A stretch of DNA of 64,000 nucleotides from Methylobacterium dankookense (GTDB lineage Bacteria > Pseudomonadota > Alphaproteobacteria > Rhizobiales > Beijerinckiaceae), in contig NZ_CABFVH010000031.1 in the NCBI RefSeq assembly GCF_902141855.1, positions 1 to 64,000 on the forward strand, read 5' to 3'. Positions 33,201 to 41,546 of the stretch are shown here, piece after piece. The notes below the pieces were generated by a model that was not told where the DNA came from, did no database searches, and worked only from the letters and a program-made list of their open reading frames with translations. The stretch's first letter is position 1. Each line of letters starts with the position of its first letter. The translations under genes and the position numbers were made by a program.

Positions 33201-35601
33201 CCTCGACCAGGCGGCCAAGCGCCTGCCGGGCCGGGCGCTCGGGCTCGCCTGGTTCTCCGTCGATCGCGGGGCGCGCGGCCTGGAGGTGGCGGTGGACGCA
33301 CCCCAGAAGGTGCGCCCGCGCCAGGACCTCACCCTGCCGGTGCGCCTGACCGGGCTGAAGCCCGGCGAGGAGGCGCGCATCACCGTGGCGATGGTCGATG
33401 TCGGCATCCTCAACCTGACCCGCTACGAGGCGCCGGACCCGACGAAGTTCTTCTTCGGCCAGAAGGCCCTCTCGGCCGAGATCCGCGACCTCTACGGATA
33501 CCTGATCGACGGCATGCAGGGCACGCTCGGCGCGATCCGCTCGGGCGGCGACGCGAGCGCGGGCGAGCTCGCCGACTCGCCCCCGAGCCAAGCGCCCCTC
33601 GCCCTCTATTCGGGCGTGGTCACGGTCGGGCCGGACGGGCGCGCCGCGGTGACCTTCCCCGTGCCCGCCTTCAACGGCACCGGCCGCGTGATGGTGACCG
33701 CCTGGAGCGGCAACCGCACCGGCCAGGCCCAGGCCGACGTGGTGATCCGCGACCCCGTGGTCCTCACCGGCACCCTGCCGCGCTTCCTCAATGCGGGCGA
33801 CCGCTCGCGCTTCTTCGTCGCCCTCGACAATGTCGAGGGACAGGCCGGCGAGTACACGGTCGATCTGGATCTCGCGGGGCCGGTGCTCGTCGGCGCCGAG
33901 GCGGCGCAGCGCAGGCTGACCCTCGCCGCCGGCGCCAAGGGGCAGCTCGTGGTGCCGTTGACCGCGGCCGGCCCGGGCACGGCGCGGCTCGACCTCAACC
34001 TCTCCGGCCCCGGCCTGCCCGCGGGCGTCGGCCAGAGCTTCAGCCTCCCCGTCTCGCCGGGCACCGGCGCTCTGGTGCGGCGCAGCCTGCGCACCCTGGA
34101 GCCCGGCGCCAGCCTGCAGATCACGCCGGATCTGCTCGCCGACATCCTGCCCGGCACCGGCACGGTCTCCGTCTCGGCCTCGGCCCTGCCGGGGCTCGAC
34201 GTCGCCGCGCTGCTGCAGGCGCTCGACCGCTACCCCTATGGCTGCTCCGAGCAGGTGGTGAGCCGGGCGATGCCGCTCCTCTACGTCAACAGCCTGGCGA
34301 GCCTCGACAAGCTCGCCATCGACGACGGGCTGGACGAGCGGGTGCGCGGGGCGATCGACCGGGTGCTCGCGCGCCAGGATTCGAGCGGCGATTTCGGCCT
34401 GTGGTCGGCGCAGGGGTCGAACGACCTCTGGCTCGACGCCTACGTCACCGACTTCCTGACGCGGGCCCGCGAGCGCAACTTCGCGGTGCCGCAGACCGCC
34501 TTCAACCTCGCCCTCGACCGCCTGCGCAACGCCGTGGCCAACACCACCGAGGTGCGCGACGGCGGCCTCGACCTCGCCTATGCGGCCTATGTGCTCGCCC
34601 GCAACGGCCGCCCGGTGAGCGGGGACCTGCGCTACCTCGCCGACACCAAGCTCGGCGAGTTCACCACGCCGCTGGCCCGGGCGCAGATCGCCGCGGCGCT
34701 GGCGCTGCTCGGTGACCGCACCCGCGCCGCCAAGGCGCTCGACTCGGCCCTCGGGGTCCTGAAGAGCGAGCGCGACGGGCAGGGCTACCGGGCCGATTAC
34801 GGCTCGCGCCTGCGCGACGGGGCGGGCCTGCTCGCGCTCGCCGCCGAGTCGGGCCTCGCCCGCGAGGCCCTCACCCCCGTGGCCGCGGTGCTGACCGAGG
34901 AGCGCGCCTCGGGCCGGACCACCAGCACACAGGAGAATGCCTGGATGGTGCTGGCCGCCGCCGGCCTGACCAAGGAGGCGCAGAACCTGTCCTTCAGCCT
35001 CGACGGCGCGCCGCTGACGGGCTCGCTCGCCCGCACCTACCGGGGCGCCGCCCTGGAGGCGAAGCCGGTGACGCTGGTCAATACCGGCCGCGCGCCGGTT
35101 CAGGTGGCGGTGGGCATCAACGGGAACCCGATCGCGCCCGAGCCCGCGGAATCGCGCGGCTACGCGATCGAGCGGAGCTATCACCGCCTCGACGGCAGCG
35201 CCGTCGATCCGGCCCAGGGCATCCGCCAGAACGACCGCCTCGTGGTGGTTCTGAAGGTGACCGAGAAGCAGGCGAGCGCCGCCCGTCTCCTCCTCGTCGA
35301 CCGCCTGCCCGCGGGCCTCGAGATCGACAATCCGAAGCTCCTCGACGCGGACGCGGTCCAGGGCCTCAGCTTCGTCAAGACCGACGTCGCCCCGGCCCAT
35401 ACCGAGTTCCGCGACGACCGCTTCGTGGCCGCCTACGACCGCACGCCGGAGCAATCGGCCTTCTTCACCGTGGCCTACACGGTGCGCGCCGTCTCGCCCG
35501 GCAGCTACGTGCATCCCGGCGCCACGGTGGAGGACATGTACCGCCCCGAGCGCTTCGGCCGGACCGCCTTCGGCTCGGTCGAGATCGCGGCGGCGCGGTA
35601 G
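30292..35601 (+). CDS. Bacterial alpha-2-macroglobulin family protein
   Basis: A very large exported protein (1,769 residues) that is expected to trap attacking proteases in the periplasm. It has a signal peptide without a lipobox (LLAGALALAGPVGAQQ), a TPR-like helical N-terminal region (about residues 50-200), then repeated macroglobulin beta-domains. The thioester motif Gly-Cys1318-Ser-Glu-Gln (YGCSEQVV) sits before an alpha/alpha toroid TED domain (about 1300-1600), followed by the C-terminal receptor-like domain. ATG 30292 is chosen at the signal peptide. The stop is four bases before the PBP1C ATG, the classic yfhM-pbpC arrangement linking protease defence with wall repair. Confidence 0.93.
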   Translation: MAVSSGVVRRLALLAGALALAGPVGAQQAPPPAAQMPARPAAKPPAKKSFQREALASAGVRLEAALAAEANAPGRNPAQARREGEAQLQSGRATTALPLLAAAVTADPADPQNWLAYARAADAFGNDEKAGSYNDRYRRRQAALAAAYQAYLRAATPQAEARALAFLGEAQAHQSEWRPALEAYRASLALDDRETVRETYEALREEHGFRILDYKVDADAAAPRACFTFSETLAPKIDFTPFVAVSGASNAAVTAEGSQVCVDGLKHGGQYAVVLRQGLPSSVGETLLKAADYEIYVRDRSPQVRFTGRNYVLPRTGQAGVPLLSVNAPKLDVEVLRIGDRGLLPALRSEEFLSQLTGATAQTIAEQKGVRVWKGTLETAKAEQNQEAVTAFPVLQAVGRLEPGIYIMQAAPTGVAPATGEEGGYEQKATQWFVVSDLGLTAFKGRDGVHVVLRSLASAEAVANAEIRLIARNNEVLATRKTDARGYAAFDPGLARGEGGIAPGLVVAQSGEDYGFLDLNLSAFDLTDRGVKGRPDAGAVEAYLFPERGVYRSGETVQVTALLRDAKGAAVPNLPLILVVKRPDGVEFRRVQVADQGLGGRSLSLPLLSNAMHGTWRIAAYTDPKAPALGEASFLLEDYVPERMEIDLKPAKPALRKGEPAEIAVAARYLYGAPGSGLDVSGSVAVQAAASSGIPGLEGFTVGLDDESFEATTQEIEGHGTTDAKGSAAMTVPVPSPASPRPLEAKITLAVGEPGGRAVSRSLTLPILPDGPVLAIRKTFASDLAEGATATFDVAMATPDGRRLAQGGVTWTLSRIEQTYQWYRADGRWSFEPVKSVRRVADGSLALNPDAPGRIATPLSFGKYRLEVAAPGQAAQAASVTFEVGWGGSETADVPDRLDLTLDKAAYNSGETLRARLAPKFRGRATLAVVSDRVHEVMDVAVPEGGATVTLPVKAEWGAGAYLVATAYRPLDQAAKRLPGRALGLAWFSVDRGARGLEVAVDAPQKVRPRQDLTLPVRLTGLKPGEEARITVAMVDVGILNLTRYEAPDPTKFFFGQKALSAEIRDLYGYLIDGMQGTLGAIRSGGDASAGELADSPPSQAPLALYSGVVTVGPDGRAAVTFPVPAFNGTGRVMVTAWSGNRTGQAQADVVIRDPVVLTGTLPRFLNAGDRSRFFVALDNVEGQAGEYTVDLDLAGPVLVGAEAAQRRLTLAAGAKGQLVVPLTAAGPGTARLDLNLSGPGLPAGVGQSFSLPVSPGTGALVRRSLRTLEPGASLQITPDLLADILPGTGTVSVSASALPGLDVAALLQALDRYPYGCSEQVVSRAMPLLYVNSLASLDKLAIDDGLDERVRGAIDRVLARQDSSGDFGLWSAQGSNDLWLDAYVTDFLTRARERNFAVPQTAFNLALDRLRNAVANTTEVRDGGLDLAYAAYVLARNGRPVSGDLRYLADTKLGEFTTPLARAQIAAALALLGDRTRAAKALDSALGVLKSERDGQGYRADYGSRLRDGAGLLALAAESGLAREALTPVAAVLTEERASGRTTSTQENAWMVLAAAGLTKEAQNLSFSLDGAPLTGSLARTYRGAALEAKPVTLVNTGRAPVQVAVGINGNPIAPEPAESRGYAIERSYHRLDGSAVDPAQGIRQNDRLVVVLKVTEKQASAARLLLVDRLPAGLEIDNPKLLDADAVQGLSFVKTDVAPAHTEFRDDRFVAAYDRTPEQSAFFTVAYTVRAVSPGSYVHPGATVEDMYRPERFGRTAFGSVEIAAAR

Positions 35602-35605
35602 GGCG

Positions 35606-37711
35606 ATGGGCAGGCGGCCGGATCCGGCTCCCGCCCCCGCAAAGGGGGGCGGGAAAGCGTTGCGGCGCCTCGCCCTCGCGGCCCTCGCCGTCCCGGCCCT
35701 GGCGGCCGGCGCCCTCGCGCTCCGGCCCCTCGCGGCCCTGCCGCCCCTCGACCTGGCGCAGGCCGAGCTGCGCTCGACCATCGTCACCGACCGGGCCGGG
35801 ACCCTGCTGCGCCCCTTCGCCACCGCGGACGGGCGCTGGCGCCTGCCGGTGAGCGCGGATTCCGTCGACCCGCGCTTCATCGCCATGCTGACCGCCTACG
35901 AGGACCGGCGCTTCGCCGAGCATGGCGGCGTTGATCCGGCCGCTCTGCTGCGCGCGGCCGGCCAGTGGCTGCGGCACGGACGGATCGTGTCGGGGGCCTC
36001 GACCCTGTCGATGCAGGTGGCCCGCCTCGTGGAGCCGCGGCCGGAGCGCTCGCTGGCAGCCAAGCTCCGCCAGATGCTGCGCGCCCGCGAACTGGAGACG
36101 CGGCTCGGCAAGCGCGGCGTGCTCGACCTCTACCTCGCGCTCGCCCCCTATGGCGGGCCCGTCGAGGGCGTGCGGGCGGCCTCGCTCGCCTATCTCGGCC
36201 GCGAGCCGGCCCGGCTCTCCTTCGCCGAGGCCGCGCTGCTCGTCGCCCTGCCGCAGGCGCCCGAGGCGCGCCGGCCGGACCGATTCCCCGAGCGGGCGCG
36301 GCGGGCCCGCGACCGGGTGCTCGACATCGTCGCCGCCCGCGGCCTGATCACGCCGGCGGAGGCCGCCGCGGCCAAGGCCGAGCCGGTGCCGGCCCGGCGC
36401 CGGCCCTTCCCGATGCTGGCGGCCCATGCCGCGGAGGCGGCGGTGGCGGCCGATCCGGAGGCCCGCATCATCCGCCTCGGCCTCGAAGCGCGCCTGCAGG
36501 CGAGCCTCGAAGCGCTTGCAGGCGAACGCGCGACCGCCTCGGGGCCCGGCCTGTCGGCGGCGATCCTCGTCCTCGACAACGCGACCGGCACGGTCCTGGC
36601 CCAGGTCGGCAGTCCCGGCTATCTCGACGCGGACCGGCGCGGCGCCATCGACATGACCCAGGCGGTGCGCTCGCCGGGCTCGGCGCTGAAGCCCTTCATC
36701 TACGCGCTCGCCTTCGAGACCGGGCTCGCCCATCCCGAGACCCTGCTGGAGGACCGGCCCGCCCGCTTCGCCGCGACCTACGCGCCGGAGAATTTCGACC
36801 TCACCTACCAGGGCACGGTGACGGCCCGGCGCGCCCTGCAGCTCTCGCTGAACGTGCCGGCGGTGGAGCTTCTGGAGGCGGTGGGGCCGGCCCGCTTCAT
36901 CGCCCGCCTGCGCGCGGGCGGGGCGAACATCCTGCTGCCGCGCGACGCCGCCCCCGGCCTGCCGGTGGCGCTGGGGGGCCTCGGCATCACCCTCACCGAC
37001 CTCGCGCGGCTCTATGCCGGCCTCGCCCGGGGCGGGGCGGTGCCGGCGCTGACCCGTCGGGCCGACCGGCCGCCGGCAGAGGGCGAGCGGCGCATCGCCG
37101 AACCGGTGGCTGCCTGGTACGTCGCCGACACCCTGCGCGGGGCCCCGCCCCCGGAGAACGCCCTGCCGAACCGCATCGCCTACAAGACCGGCACCTCCTT
37201 CGGCTACCGCGACGCCTGGGCGGTCGGCTTCGACCGGCGCATCACCGTCGCGGTCTGGGTCGGCCGGGCGGACGGGGCCGCGGTGCCGGGCCTCGTCGGC
37301 CGGCTCGTCGCCGCGCCGATCCTGTTCGACGCCTTCAGCCGCTACGGCGGCGAGCCGGTGCCGGTGCCCCGCCCCGAGGGCGTGCTCGCGGCGACGAATG
37401 CCGCCCTGCCCCCGCCGCTGCGCCACATCCGGCCCGACCAGAAGCTGCCGGGCACGGCCCAGGCCCTGAAGATCGCCTACCCGCCGGACGGCGCCCGGAT
37501 CGATCTCGGCCTCGCCGAGGCGAATCCCGCCGGCCTCGCGCTCAAGGCGCTCGGCGGGGTGCCGCCGCTGACCTGGATGGTCAACAGCCTGCCCGTGGAG
37601 GTGAGTGCCCGGCGCCAGTCGGAATGGAAGCCGGACGGGGCCGGCTTCGCGCGCATCTCGGTCCTCGACGCGGCCGGCGGCAGCGACAGCGTCGTGGTCC
37701 GCATCGAGTGA
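35606..37711 (+). CDS. pbpC: Penicillin-binding protein 1C
   Basis: Bifunctional peptidoglycan glycosyltransferase/transpeptidase of the PBP1C type, 701 residues. It has one N-terminal membrane helix, a GT51 domain (MLTAYEDRRFAEHGGVD, VSGASTLSMQVARL), a transpeptidase domain with Ser359-x-x-Lys362 (GSALKPF), SLN and KTGT, and the C-terminal biPBP-type domain (about 600-701) unique to PBP1C. It lies four bases after the alpha-2-macroglobulin gene. The pair is thought to repair the wall and block proteases when the envelope is breached. No sign of degradation is seen. Confidence 0.94.
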   Translation: MGRRPDPAPAPAKGGGKALRRLALAALAVPALAAGALALRPLAALPPLDLAQAELRSTIVTDRAGTLLRPFATADGRWRLPVSADSVDPRFIAMLTAYEDRRFAEHGGVDPAALLRAAGQWLRHGRIVSGASTLSMQVARLVEPRPERSLAAKLRQMLRARELETRLGKRGVLDLYLALAPYGGPVEGVRAASLAYLGREPARLSFAEAALLVALPQAPEARRPDRFPERARRARDRVLDIVAARGLITPAEAAAAKAEPVPARRRPFPMLAAHAAEAAVAADPEARIIRLGLEARLQASLEALAGERATASGPGLSAAILVLDNATGTVLAQVGSPGYLDADRRGAIDMTQAVRSPGSALKPFIYALAFETGLAHPETLLEDRPARFAATYAPENFDLTYQGTVTARRALQLSLNVPAVELLEAVGPARFIARLRAGGANILLPRDAAPGLPVALGGLGITLTDLARLYAGLARGGAVPALTRRADRPPAEGERRIAEPVAAWYVADTLRGAPPPENALPNRIAYKTGTSFGYRDAWAVGFDRRITVAVWVGRADGAAVPGLVGRLVAAPILFDAFSRYGGEPVPVPRPEGVLAATNAALPPPLRHIRPDQKLPGTAQALKIAYPPDGARIDLGLAEANPAGLALKALGGVPPLTWMVNSLPVEVSARRQSEWKPDGAGFARISVLDAAGGSDSVVVRIE

Positions 37712-37726
37712 GCGGATCCCGGGTGT

Positions 37727-37835
37727 CGAGAGGGGTCACCCCTCTCGCGGGTCCAGGGCAGCGCCCTGGGGCTTCAAGCCAGGGCTCCGCCCCGGCACCC
37801 CGCCAAAGGGATGATCCCTTTGGAATCCCGGTCTC
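37727..37835. repeat. Composite multi-hairpin intergenic repeat
   Basis: Three clear stem-loops lie in series: CGAGAGGGG-TCA-CCCCTCTCG, CCAGGGC-AGC-GCCCTGG, and CCAAAGGGAT-G-ATCCCTTTGG. A partial copy of the right part, in opposite orientation, occurs at 63012-63055. It lies between pbpC and the cytochrome peroxidase gene and may also end the pbpC transcript. Confidence 0.8.
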
Positions 37836-37929
37836 CTGAAGCGTGGCCGTAGGACCAAAGTCTACAGGACCGCCCGGATTCACGTTTCATCAACGGGTTG
37901 CGCCTAGTCCTCCTCCCCAGAGAGGTCGG

Positions 37930-38973
37930 ATGGCGTGGAAGATCGGCACCGCCGCCGCGGTGACCCTCGTGATCGCAGGCGTCGCGGGCTCGGCTCTGCC
38001 GGGGCCGGCAGCGCAGCGTGCCGAATGGCGCGAGGGATACCGCACGCCCGCCGCGATCCCCTTCCCCGAGGACAATCCCTACAGCTCGGCCAAGGCCGAG
38101 CTCGGCCGCCGGCTGTTCTTCGATCCTGTCCTTTCGGTCGACCGCGACCGCTCCTGCGCCACCTGCCACGTCCCCGACCTCGCCTGGGCGGACGGGCGGC
38201 CGCGCGCGCAGAGCAAGCAGGGCGGCGATCTCGACCTGCACACCCCGAGCCTGCTCAACGTGGCGTGGCAGGACGGGCCGCTCGGCTGGGACGGCAAGTT
38301 CCGCACCCTGGAGGCCGTGCCCTTCGGCCCGATCATCGCCCCCGGCAATATGGGCCTGAGCGAGGCCGAGGCCGTGCGCCGCCTCGCCGCCGAGCCGGAC
38401 TACAGGGCCGCCTTCGCCGCGGCCTTCCCCGATCCGACCGTGACGCGACCGCGCATCGAGGCGGCGCTCGCCACCTTCCAGCGCCTGATCGTCTCCACGC
38501 CCGCGCCCTTCGACCGCTGGATCGCCGGCAACGAGGGCGCGATCCCGGAGGCGGCCAAGCGCGGCTTCGACCTGTTCAACGGCCGGGCGAACTGCGCCGC
38601 CTGCCACAGCGGCTGGTCGTTCAGCGACGGCTCGTTCCACGATATCGGGGTGGGCCGGGACGGCGATATCGGGCGCGGGCGGCTGAAGCCGAACTCGCTC
38701 GCCCTGCGCTACGCCTTCAAGACGCCGACGCTGCGCGACGTCGCCCAGCGCGGCAGCTACATGCATGACGGCTCGCTCACGAGCCTGGAGGCGGTGATCG
38801 ACCTCTACGACCGCGGCGGCATCGACCGCCCGAGCCGCTCCCGCGAGATCCGGCCCCTCACCCTCAGCGCCGGAGAGAAGGCGGACCTGCTCGCCTTCCT
38901 GCGCACGCTGACCGCCGGCCCCTCCACGGCGCCGGCGGTGGCCGAACTGACCGAGACGCCGCCGACGCCTTAG
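37930..38973 (+). CDS. Di-haem cytochrome c peroxidase family protein
   Basis: A periplasmic di-haem protein of 347 residues related to bacterial cytochrome c peroxidases and MauG. After a signal peptide (TAAAVTLVIAGVAGSALPG) it carries two haem c sites: Cys76-Ala-Thr-Cys79-His80 and a later CAACH in RANCAACHSGW. Other family marks are LGRRLFFDPVLS near residue 60 and TPTLRDVAQRGSYMHDGS with the distal Met/His region. It may remove hydrogen peroxide or oxidise a partner. It is a single gene between repeat elements, with an AGAGG site before ATG 37930. Confidence 0.9.
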   Translation: MAWKIGTAAAVTLVIAGVAGSALPGPAAQRAEWREGYRTPAAIPFPEDNPYSSAKAELGRRLFFDPVLSVDRDRSCATCHVPDLAWADGRPRAQSKQGGDLDLHTPSLLNVAWQDGPLGWDGKFRTLEAVPFGPIIAPGNMGLSEAEAVRRLAAEPDYRAAFAAAFPDPTVTRPRIEAALATFQRLIVSTPAPFDRWIAGNEGAIPEAAKRGFDLFNGRANCAACHSGWSFSDGSFHDIGVGRDGDIGRGRLKPNSLALRYAFKTPTLRDVAQRGSYMHDGSLTSLEAVIDLYDRGGIDRPSRSREIRPLTLSAGEKADLLAFLRTLTAGPSTAPAVAELTETPPTP

Positions 38974-38974
38974 G

Positions 38975-39075
38975 GCGCTCTCCGCCGAAGTGGATGCCGG
39001 TTCGGCGAAAGAAAGCGCGCCTAAACAAAGGCTTAGAGCCGTGCCCCGTCGCAACGCGATCGGGAACGGCTCTAG
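38975..39075 (+). repeat. Dispersed 100-nt repeat, full copy 1
   Basis: It begins right after the peroxidase stop. The order of blocks (GCGCTCTCCGCCG, CCGGTTCGGCG, AGCGCGC, GGCTTAG, GTCGCAACGCGATCGGG, then GGCTCTAGG) is the same as at 41410-41510. The last part can fold (AGAGCCGT/ACGGCTCT). Copies in intergenic DNA suggest a REP-like family. Confidence 0.75.
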
Positions 39076-39142
39076 GGCGCCCGCGCGGACCACGCCTCGG
39101 CCGGCAAGGGCCTGCGGGTCAGAAGCCTGCAATCAGGGGTAA

Positions 39143-39304
39143 TCAGCGGAACAGCGGCAGGCAGCAGCCGAGCAGCGCGAGCCCCGAGACGAGGAACAGG
39201 CCGCCATAGGTCTCGCAGGCTTGTGCACGAAGGCCCGCGCGCGGCGCGGCAACCGCCAGCGCGACGCCAAGACCGAGGCTCGCAACGCTTGCGAAACCGA
39301 CCAT
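39143..39304 (-). CDS. 53-residue membrane microprotein
   Basis: A very small gene: ATG at 39302-39304, GGAGG seven bases upstream, stop at 39143-39145. The protein has two hydrophobic segments (FASVASLGLGVALAVAA and GLFLVSGLALLGCCLPLF) linked by a short basic hinge containing one Cys (RAGLRAQACETYGG). The size and topology are those of small inner-membrane proteins. No family is recognised. It faces the peroxidase gene and is divergent from the membrane protein at 39544. Confidence 0.6.
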   Translation of the reverse strand: MVGFASVASLGLGVALAVAAPRAGLRAQACETYGGLFLVSGLALLGCCLPLFR

Positions 39305-39543
39305 TCAGGATCCTCCAAGCTCGACTGCGGACGAGTCATTGCAAGAAATCCTGAGCAGAGGCTTAAGTTCACGTGGCTAATTCGATCGTTGTGGATCGGC
39401 GCGCCGCCGGCACTCCGTTCTGCACGCAACCCACAGCGTTAACTGTCCCGGTAAAGAACTCTTAACACAACCTTGTCGATCAAAGTGAACCGTCCGTAAA
39501 TGCCGATGTCGGCCAGACAGAGCCGCAGTTCGGCGAGGCTTCC

Positions 39544-40602
39544 ATGCGGACGGTCCGGGGTTTCAGGGGTCGTTTGGGCACCGCGGCGGCTCTCGCCGTC
39601 CCCTTCGCCGCGTTCGCCACGGAGGCGAGCGCCCACGTCAAATGGTTCTGCGCCTTCGACGTCGCCGGCCAGCCCCGCGGGTTGGAAGAGGTGCTCTGCG
39701 CCGATTTCGAGTGGCTCGTCGGCATCGCGCTGGCCTGCCTGATGCTCGGCTGCCTCGCCGAGGGCACGCCGGTCGGCACGGCGCTCCTCAACGCCCTCGA
39801 CCGGGTCACCACCCGCATCCGCACCGACACGCACTTCCTGGTGCGGGTGACGCTCGGCTTCTTCTTCGTCTCGCTCTGGTCGCTCGGCGGCATCATCCTG
39901 ACGCCGGAACTGAAGACCGACGCGGCCTGGATCCCCTGGCTCCAGCTCGGGCTCGCGGGCCTGCTGATCTCGCCGCGCACGACGCCCTTCGTCGGCTTCG
40001 GCATCGTCTTCCTGTTCGCCTACGCCACCGCGCAGTACGGCACCTTCCACCTCGCCGACTATCCCGTCTTCCTCGGCGTGGCGGCCTACCTGATCCTCAC
40101 CGGCCTCGGCGTCACCGTGCTCGGCCTGCGCCCGATCGACGTGGTGCGCTGGGCCGCCGCGATCACCCTGATGTGGGCCTCGGTCGAGAAATGGGCCTAC
40201 CCGCACTGGACCGACCCGCTGATCGCGGCCAAGCCCGCCATGACCATGGGCGCCTCGCCCGAGCTGTTCATGAAGGCCGCCGGCGTCATCGAGTTCACCC
40301 TCGCCTTCGCCCTGATCTGGACGCCGCTGGTGCGCCGGATGAGCGCGATCATCCTGGCCGGCATCTTCATCTCGGCGGTGTTCGAGTTCGGCAAGATCGA
40401 CGCGATCGGCCATTCCGGCATCATCGTTGTCCTGCTCGGCATCGCCGCCGACGACGCCCGCGCCGTGGCCAGCCGTCGGCAGGTGGTGCTCGCCCCGGCC
40501 TATTACGGCGCGGCGCTCGCCGGCTTCCTGGCCCTCTACTATGTCGGCCACGCCCTGCTCTTCGGCGGCCCGGCCGAGCTGACGGGCGTGCCGGTGATCT
40601 GA
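39544..40602 (+). CDS. Polytopic membrane protein of unknown function
   Basis: A 352-residue protein with an N-terminal signal or anchor (AAALAVPFAAFATEASA) followed directly by HVKWFCAFDVAGQP and then about eight membrane helices. Examples are LVGIALACLMLGCLAE, LGFFFVSLWSLGGIIL and IILAGIFISAVFEFG. The helix WAAAITLMWASVEKWAYPHW is rich in Trp and resembles DoxX/terminal-oxidase-like regions, but the match is weak. No charged catalytic motif is evident. It is convergent with the MarC gene. I do not recognise the family with certainty. Confidence 0.7.
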   Translation: MRTVRGFRGRLGTAAALAVPFAAFATEASAHVKWFCAFDVAGQPRGLEEVLCADFEWLVGIALACLMLGCLAEGTPVGTALLNALDRVTTRIRTDTHFLVRVTLGFFFVSLWSLGGIILTPELKTDAAWIPWLQLGLAGLLISPRTTPFVGFGIVFLFAYATAQYGTFHLADYPVFLGVAAYLILTGLGVTVLGLRPIDVVRWAAAITLMWASVEKWAYPHWTDPLIAAKPAMTMGASPELFMKAAGVIEFTLAFALIWTPLVRRMSAIILAGIFISAVFEFGKIDAIGHSGIIVVLLGIAADDARAVASRRQVVLAPAYYGAALAGFLALYYVGHALLFGGPAELTGVPVI

Positions 40603-40670
40603 CGAGCGCACGCGGTCTGGAATGGCGGCCGGTCCGATCTTCGGGCCGGCCGCTGCCGTTTGGGCGGGGC

Positions 40671-41381
40671 TCAGCGGCCCGCGAACATCGGGCCGAACAC
40701 GTCGATGATCCCGCTGATGGTGATCTGGGTGCCGACGCAGAGGAGCAGGAAGGCGAAGAGGCGCCCGAGCACGCGGGCGCCCACCGGCCCGATCAGGCTG
40801 ACCACCCGGTCGGCGGAGGCGTAGAGCAGCACCACCGTGACCGCGACGCAGAGCGCGGCGGCCGAGACGCCGACATAGAAGGCGATCCGGTCGGCCGGCA
40901 GCGCCGGGCGGTTCGAGCCGAGCGTGATCGCGACCGCGATGGTGCCGGGCCCGGTGGTGAAGGGCAGGGTCAGCGGGAAGAAGGCGATCTCGGCCAGGGC
41001 CTCGCGCCCCCGACGCGCGGTCTCGGGGCTGGCCGGCGGCCCTGCTCCGGCCTCCCCCACCTCCGCCTGCTTGCGGGCCTCCCGCGCCTCCGGCCGGTTG
41101 AGCAGGCCCCAGGCGGAGGTCGCGACCACGAGGCCGCCCGCGATGCGCAGGGCCCCCAGCGAGACGCCGAAGAAGCTGAGGATCGGCGCCCCCGCCCAGA
41201 GCGCGGCGACCATCACCAGGGCCGCGTAGACCCCGATCCGGCGGGCCAGCTCGATGCGCTCGGCATGGCTGTTGGCCGCCGTCACCTGCGCGAAGATCAG
41301 CGACCCGCCGATCGGGTTGACGATGGAGAACAGGCTCGACAGCGCGAGCAGGAAGCTCTGGAGGGCCGACTCGATGGGCAT
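40671..41381 (-). CDS. MarC-family integral membrane protein
   Basis: A 236-residue protein with about six helices and the MarC/UPF0056 features: LFSIVNPIGGSLIFAQVT in helix 1, GLVVATSAWGLLN, and FPLTLPFTTGPGTIAVAITL in the middle. The C-terminal part ends LLCVGTQITISGIIDVFGP. The central loop (about residues 105-130) is charged and longer than usual. ATG 41381 has GGAG eight bases upstream; a GTG at 41393 is possible. Despite its name the family has no proven role in antibiotic resistance. Confidence 0.88.
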   Translation of the reverse strand: MPIESALQSFLLALSSLFSIVNPIGGSLIFAQVTAANSHAERIELARRIGVYAALVMVAALWAGAPILSFFGVSLGALRIAGGLVVATSAWGLLNRPEAREARKQAEVGEAGAGPPASPETARRGREALAEIAFFPLTLPFTTGPGTIAVAITLGSNRPALPADRIAFYVGVSAAALCVAVTVVLLYASADRVVSLIGPVGARVLGRLFAFLLLCVGTQITISGIIDVFGPMFAGR

Positions 41382-41409
41382 GATTCGCTCCACGTCGGAG
41401 ACGCCTGGA

Positions 41410-41510
41410 GCGCTCCCCGCCGATAACGGGCACCGGTCCGGCGCGAGAGCGCGCGTCGGAACAAGAGCTTAGGCTCGTTCCTGCTCGCGACGCGACCGGG
41501 CACGGGCCTA
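41410..41510 (+). repeat. Dispersed 100-nt repeat, full copy 2
   Basis: Same block order as 38975-39075, with scattered changes, lying upstream of the MarC start in the same orientation on the + strand. Shared blocks include AACAAG-GCTTAG, CGCGACGCGA-CGGG and GGGCCTA. A half copy is at 28625-28662. Confidence 0.7.
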
Positions 41511-41546
41511 ACGCAGTTGGAGCGCGGCGGCAAAGTCGGGAGGCCG

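Noticed and set aside
30229..35886. Very long - strand frame opposite the alpha-2-macroglobulin gene
   Set aside because: Antisense shadow made of Arg/Gly/Ala/His-rich low-complexity sequence, with no domain.
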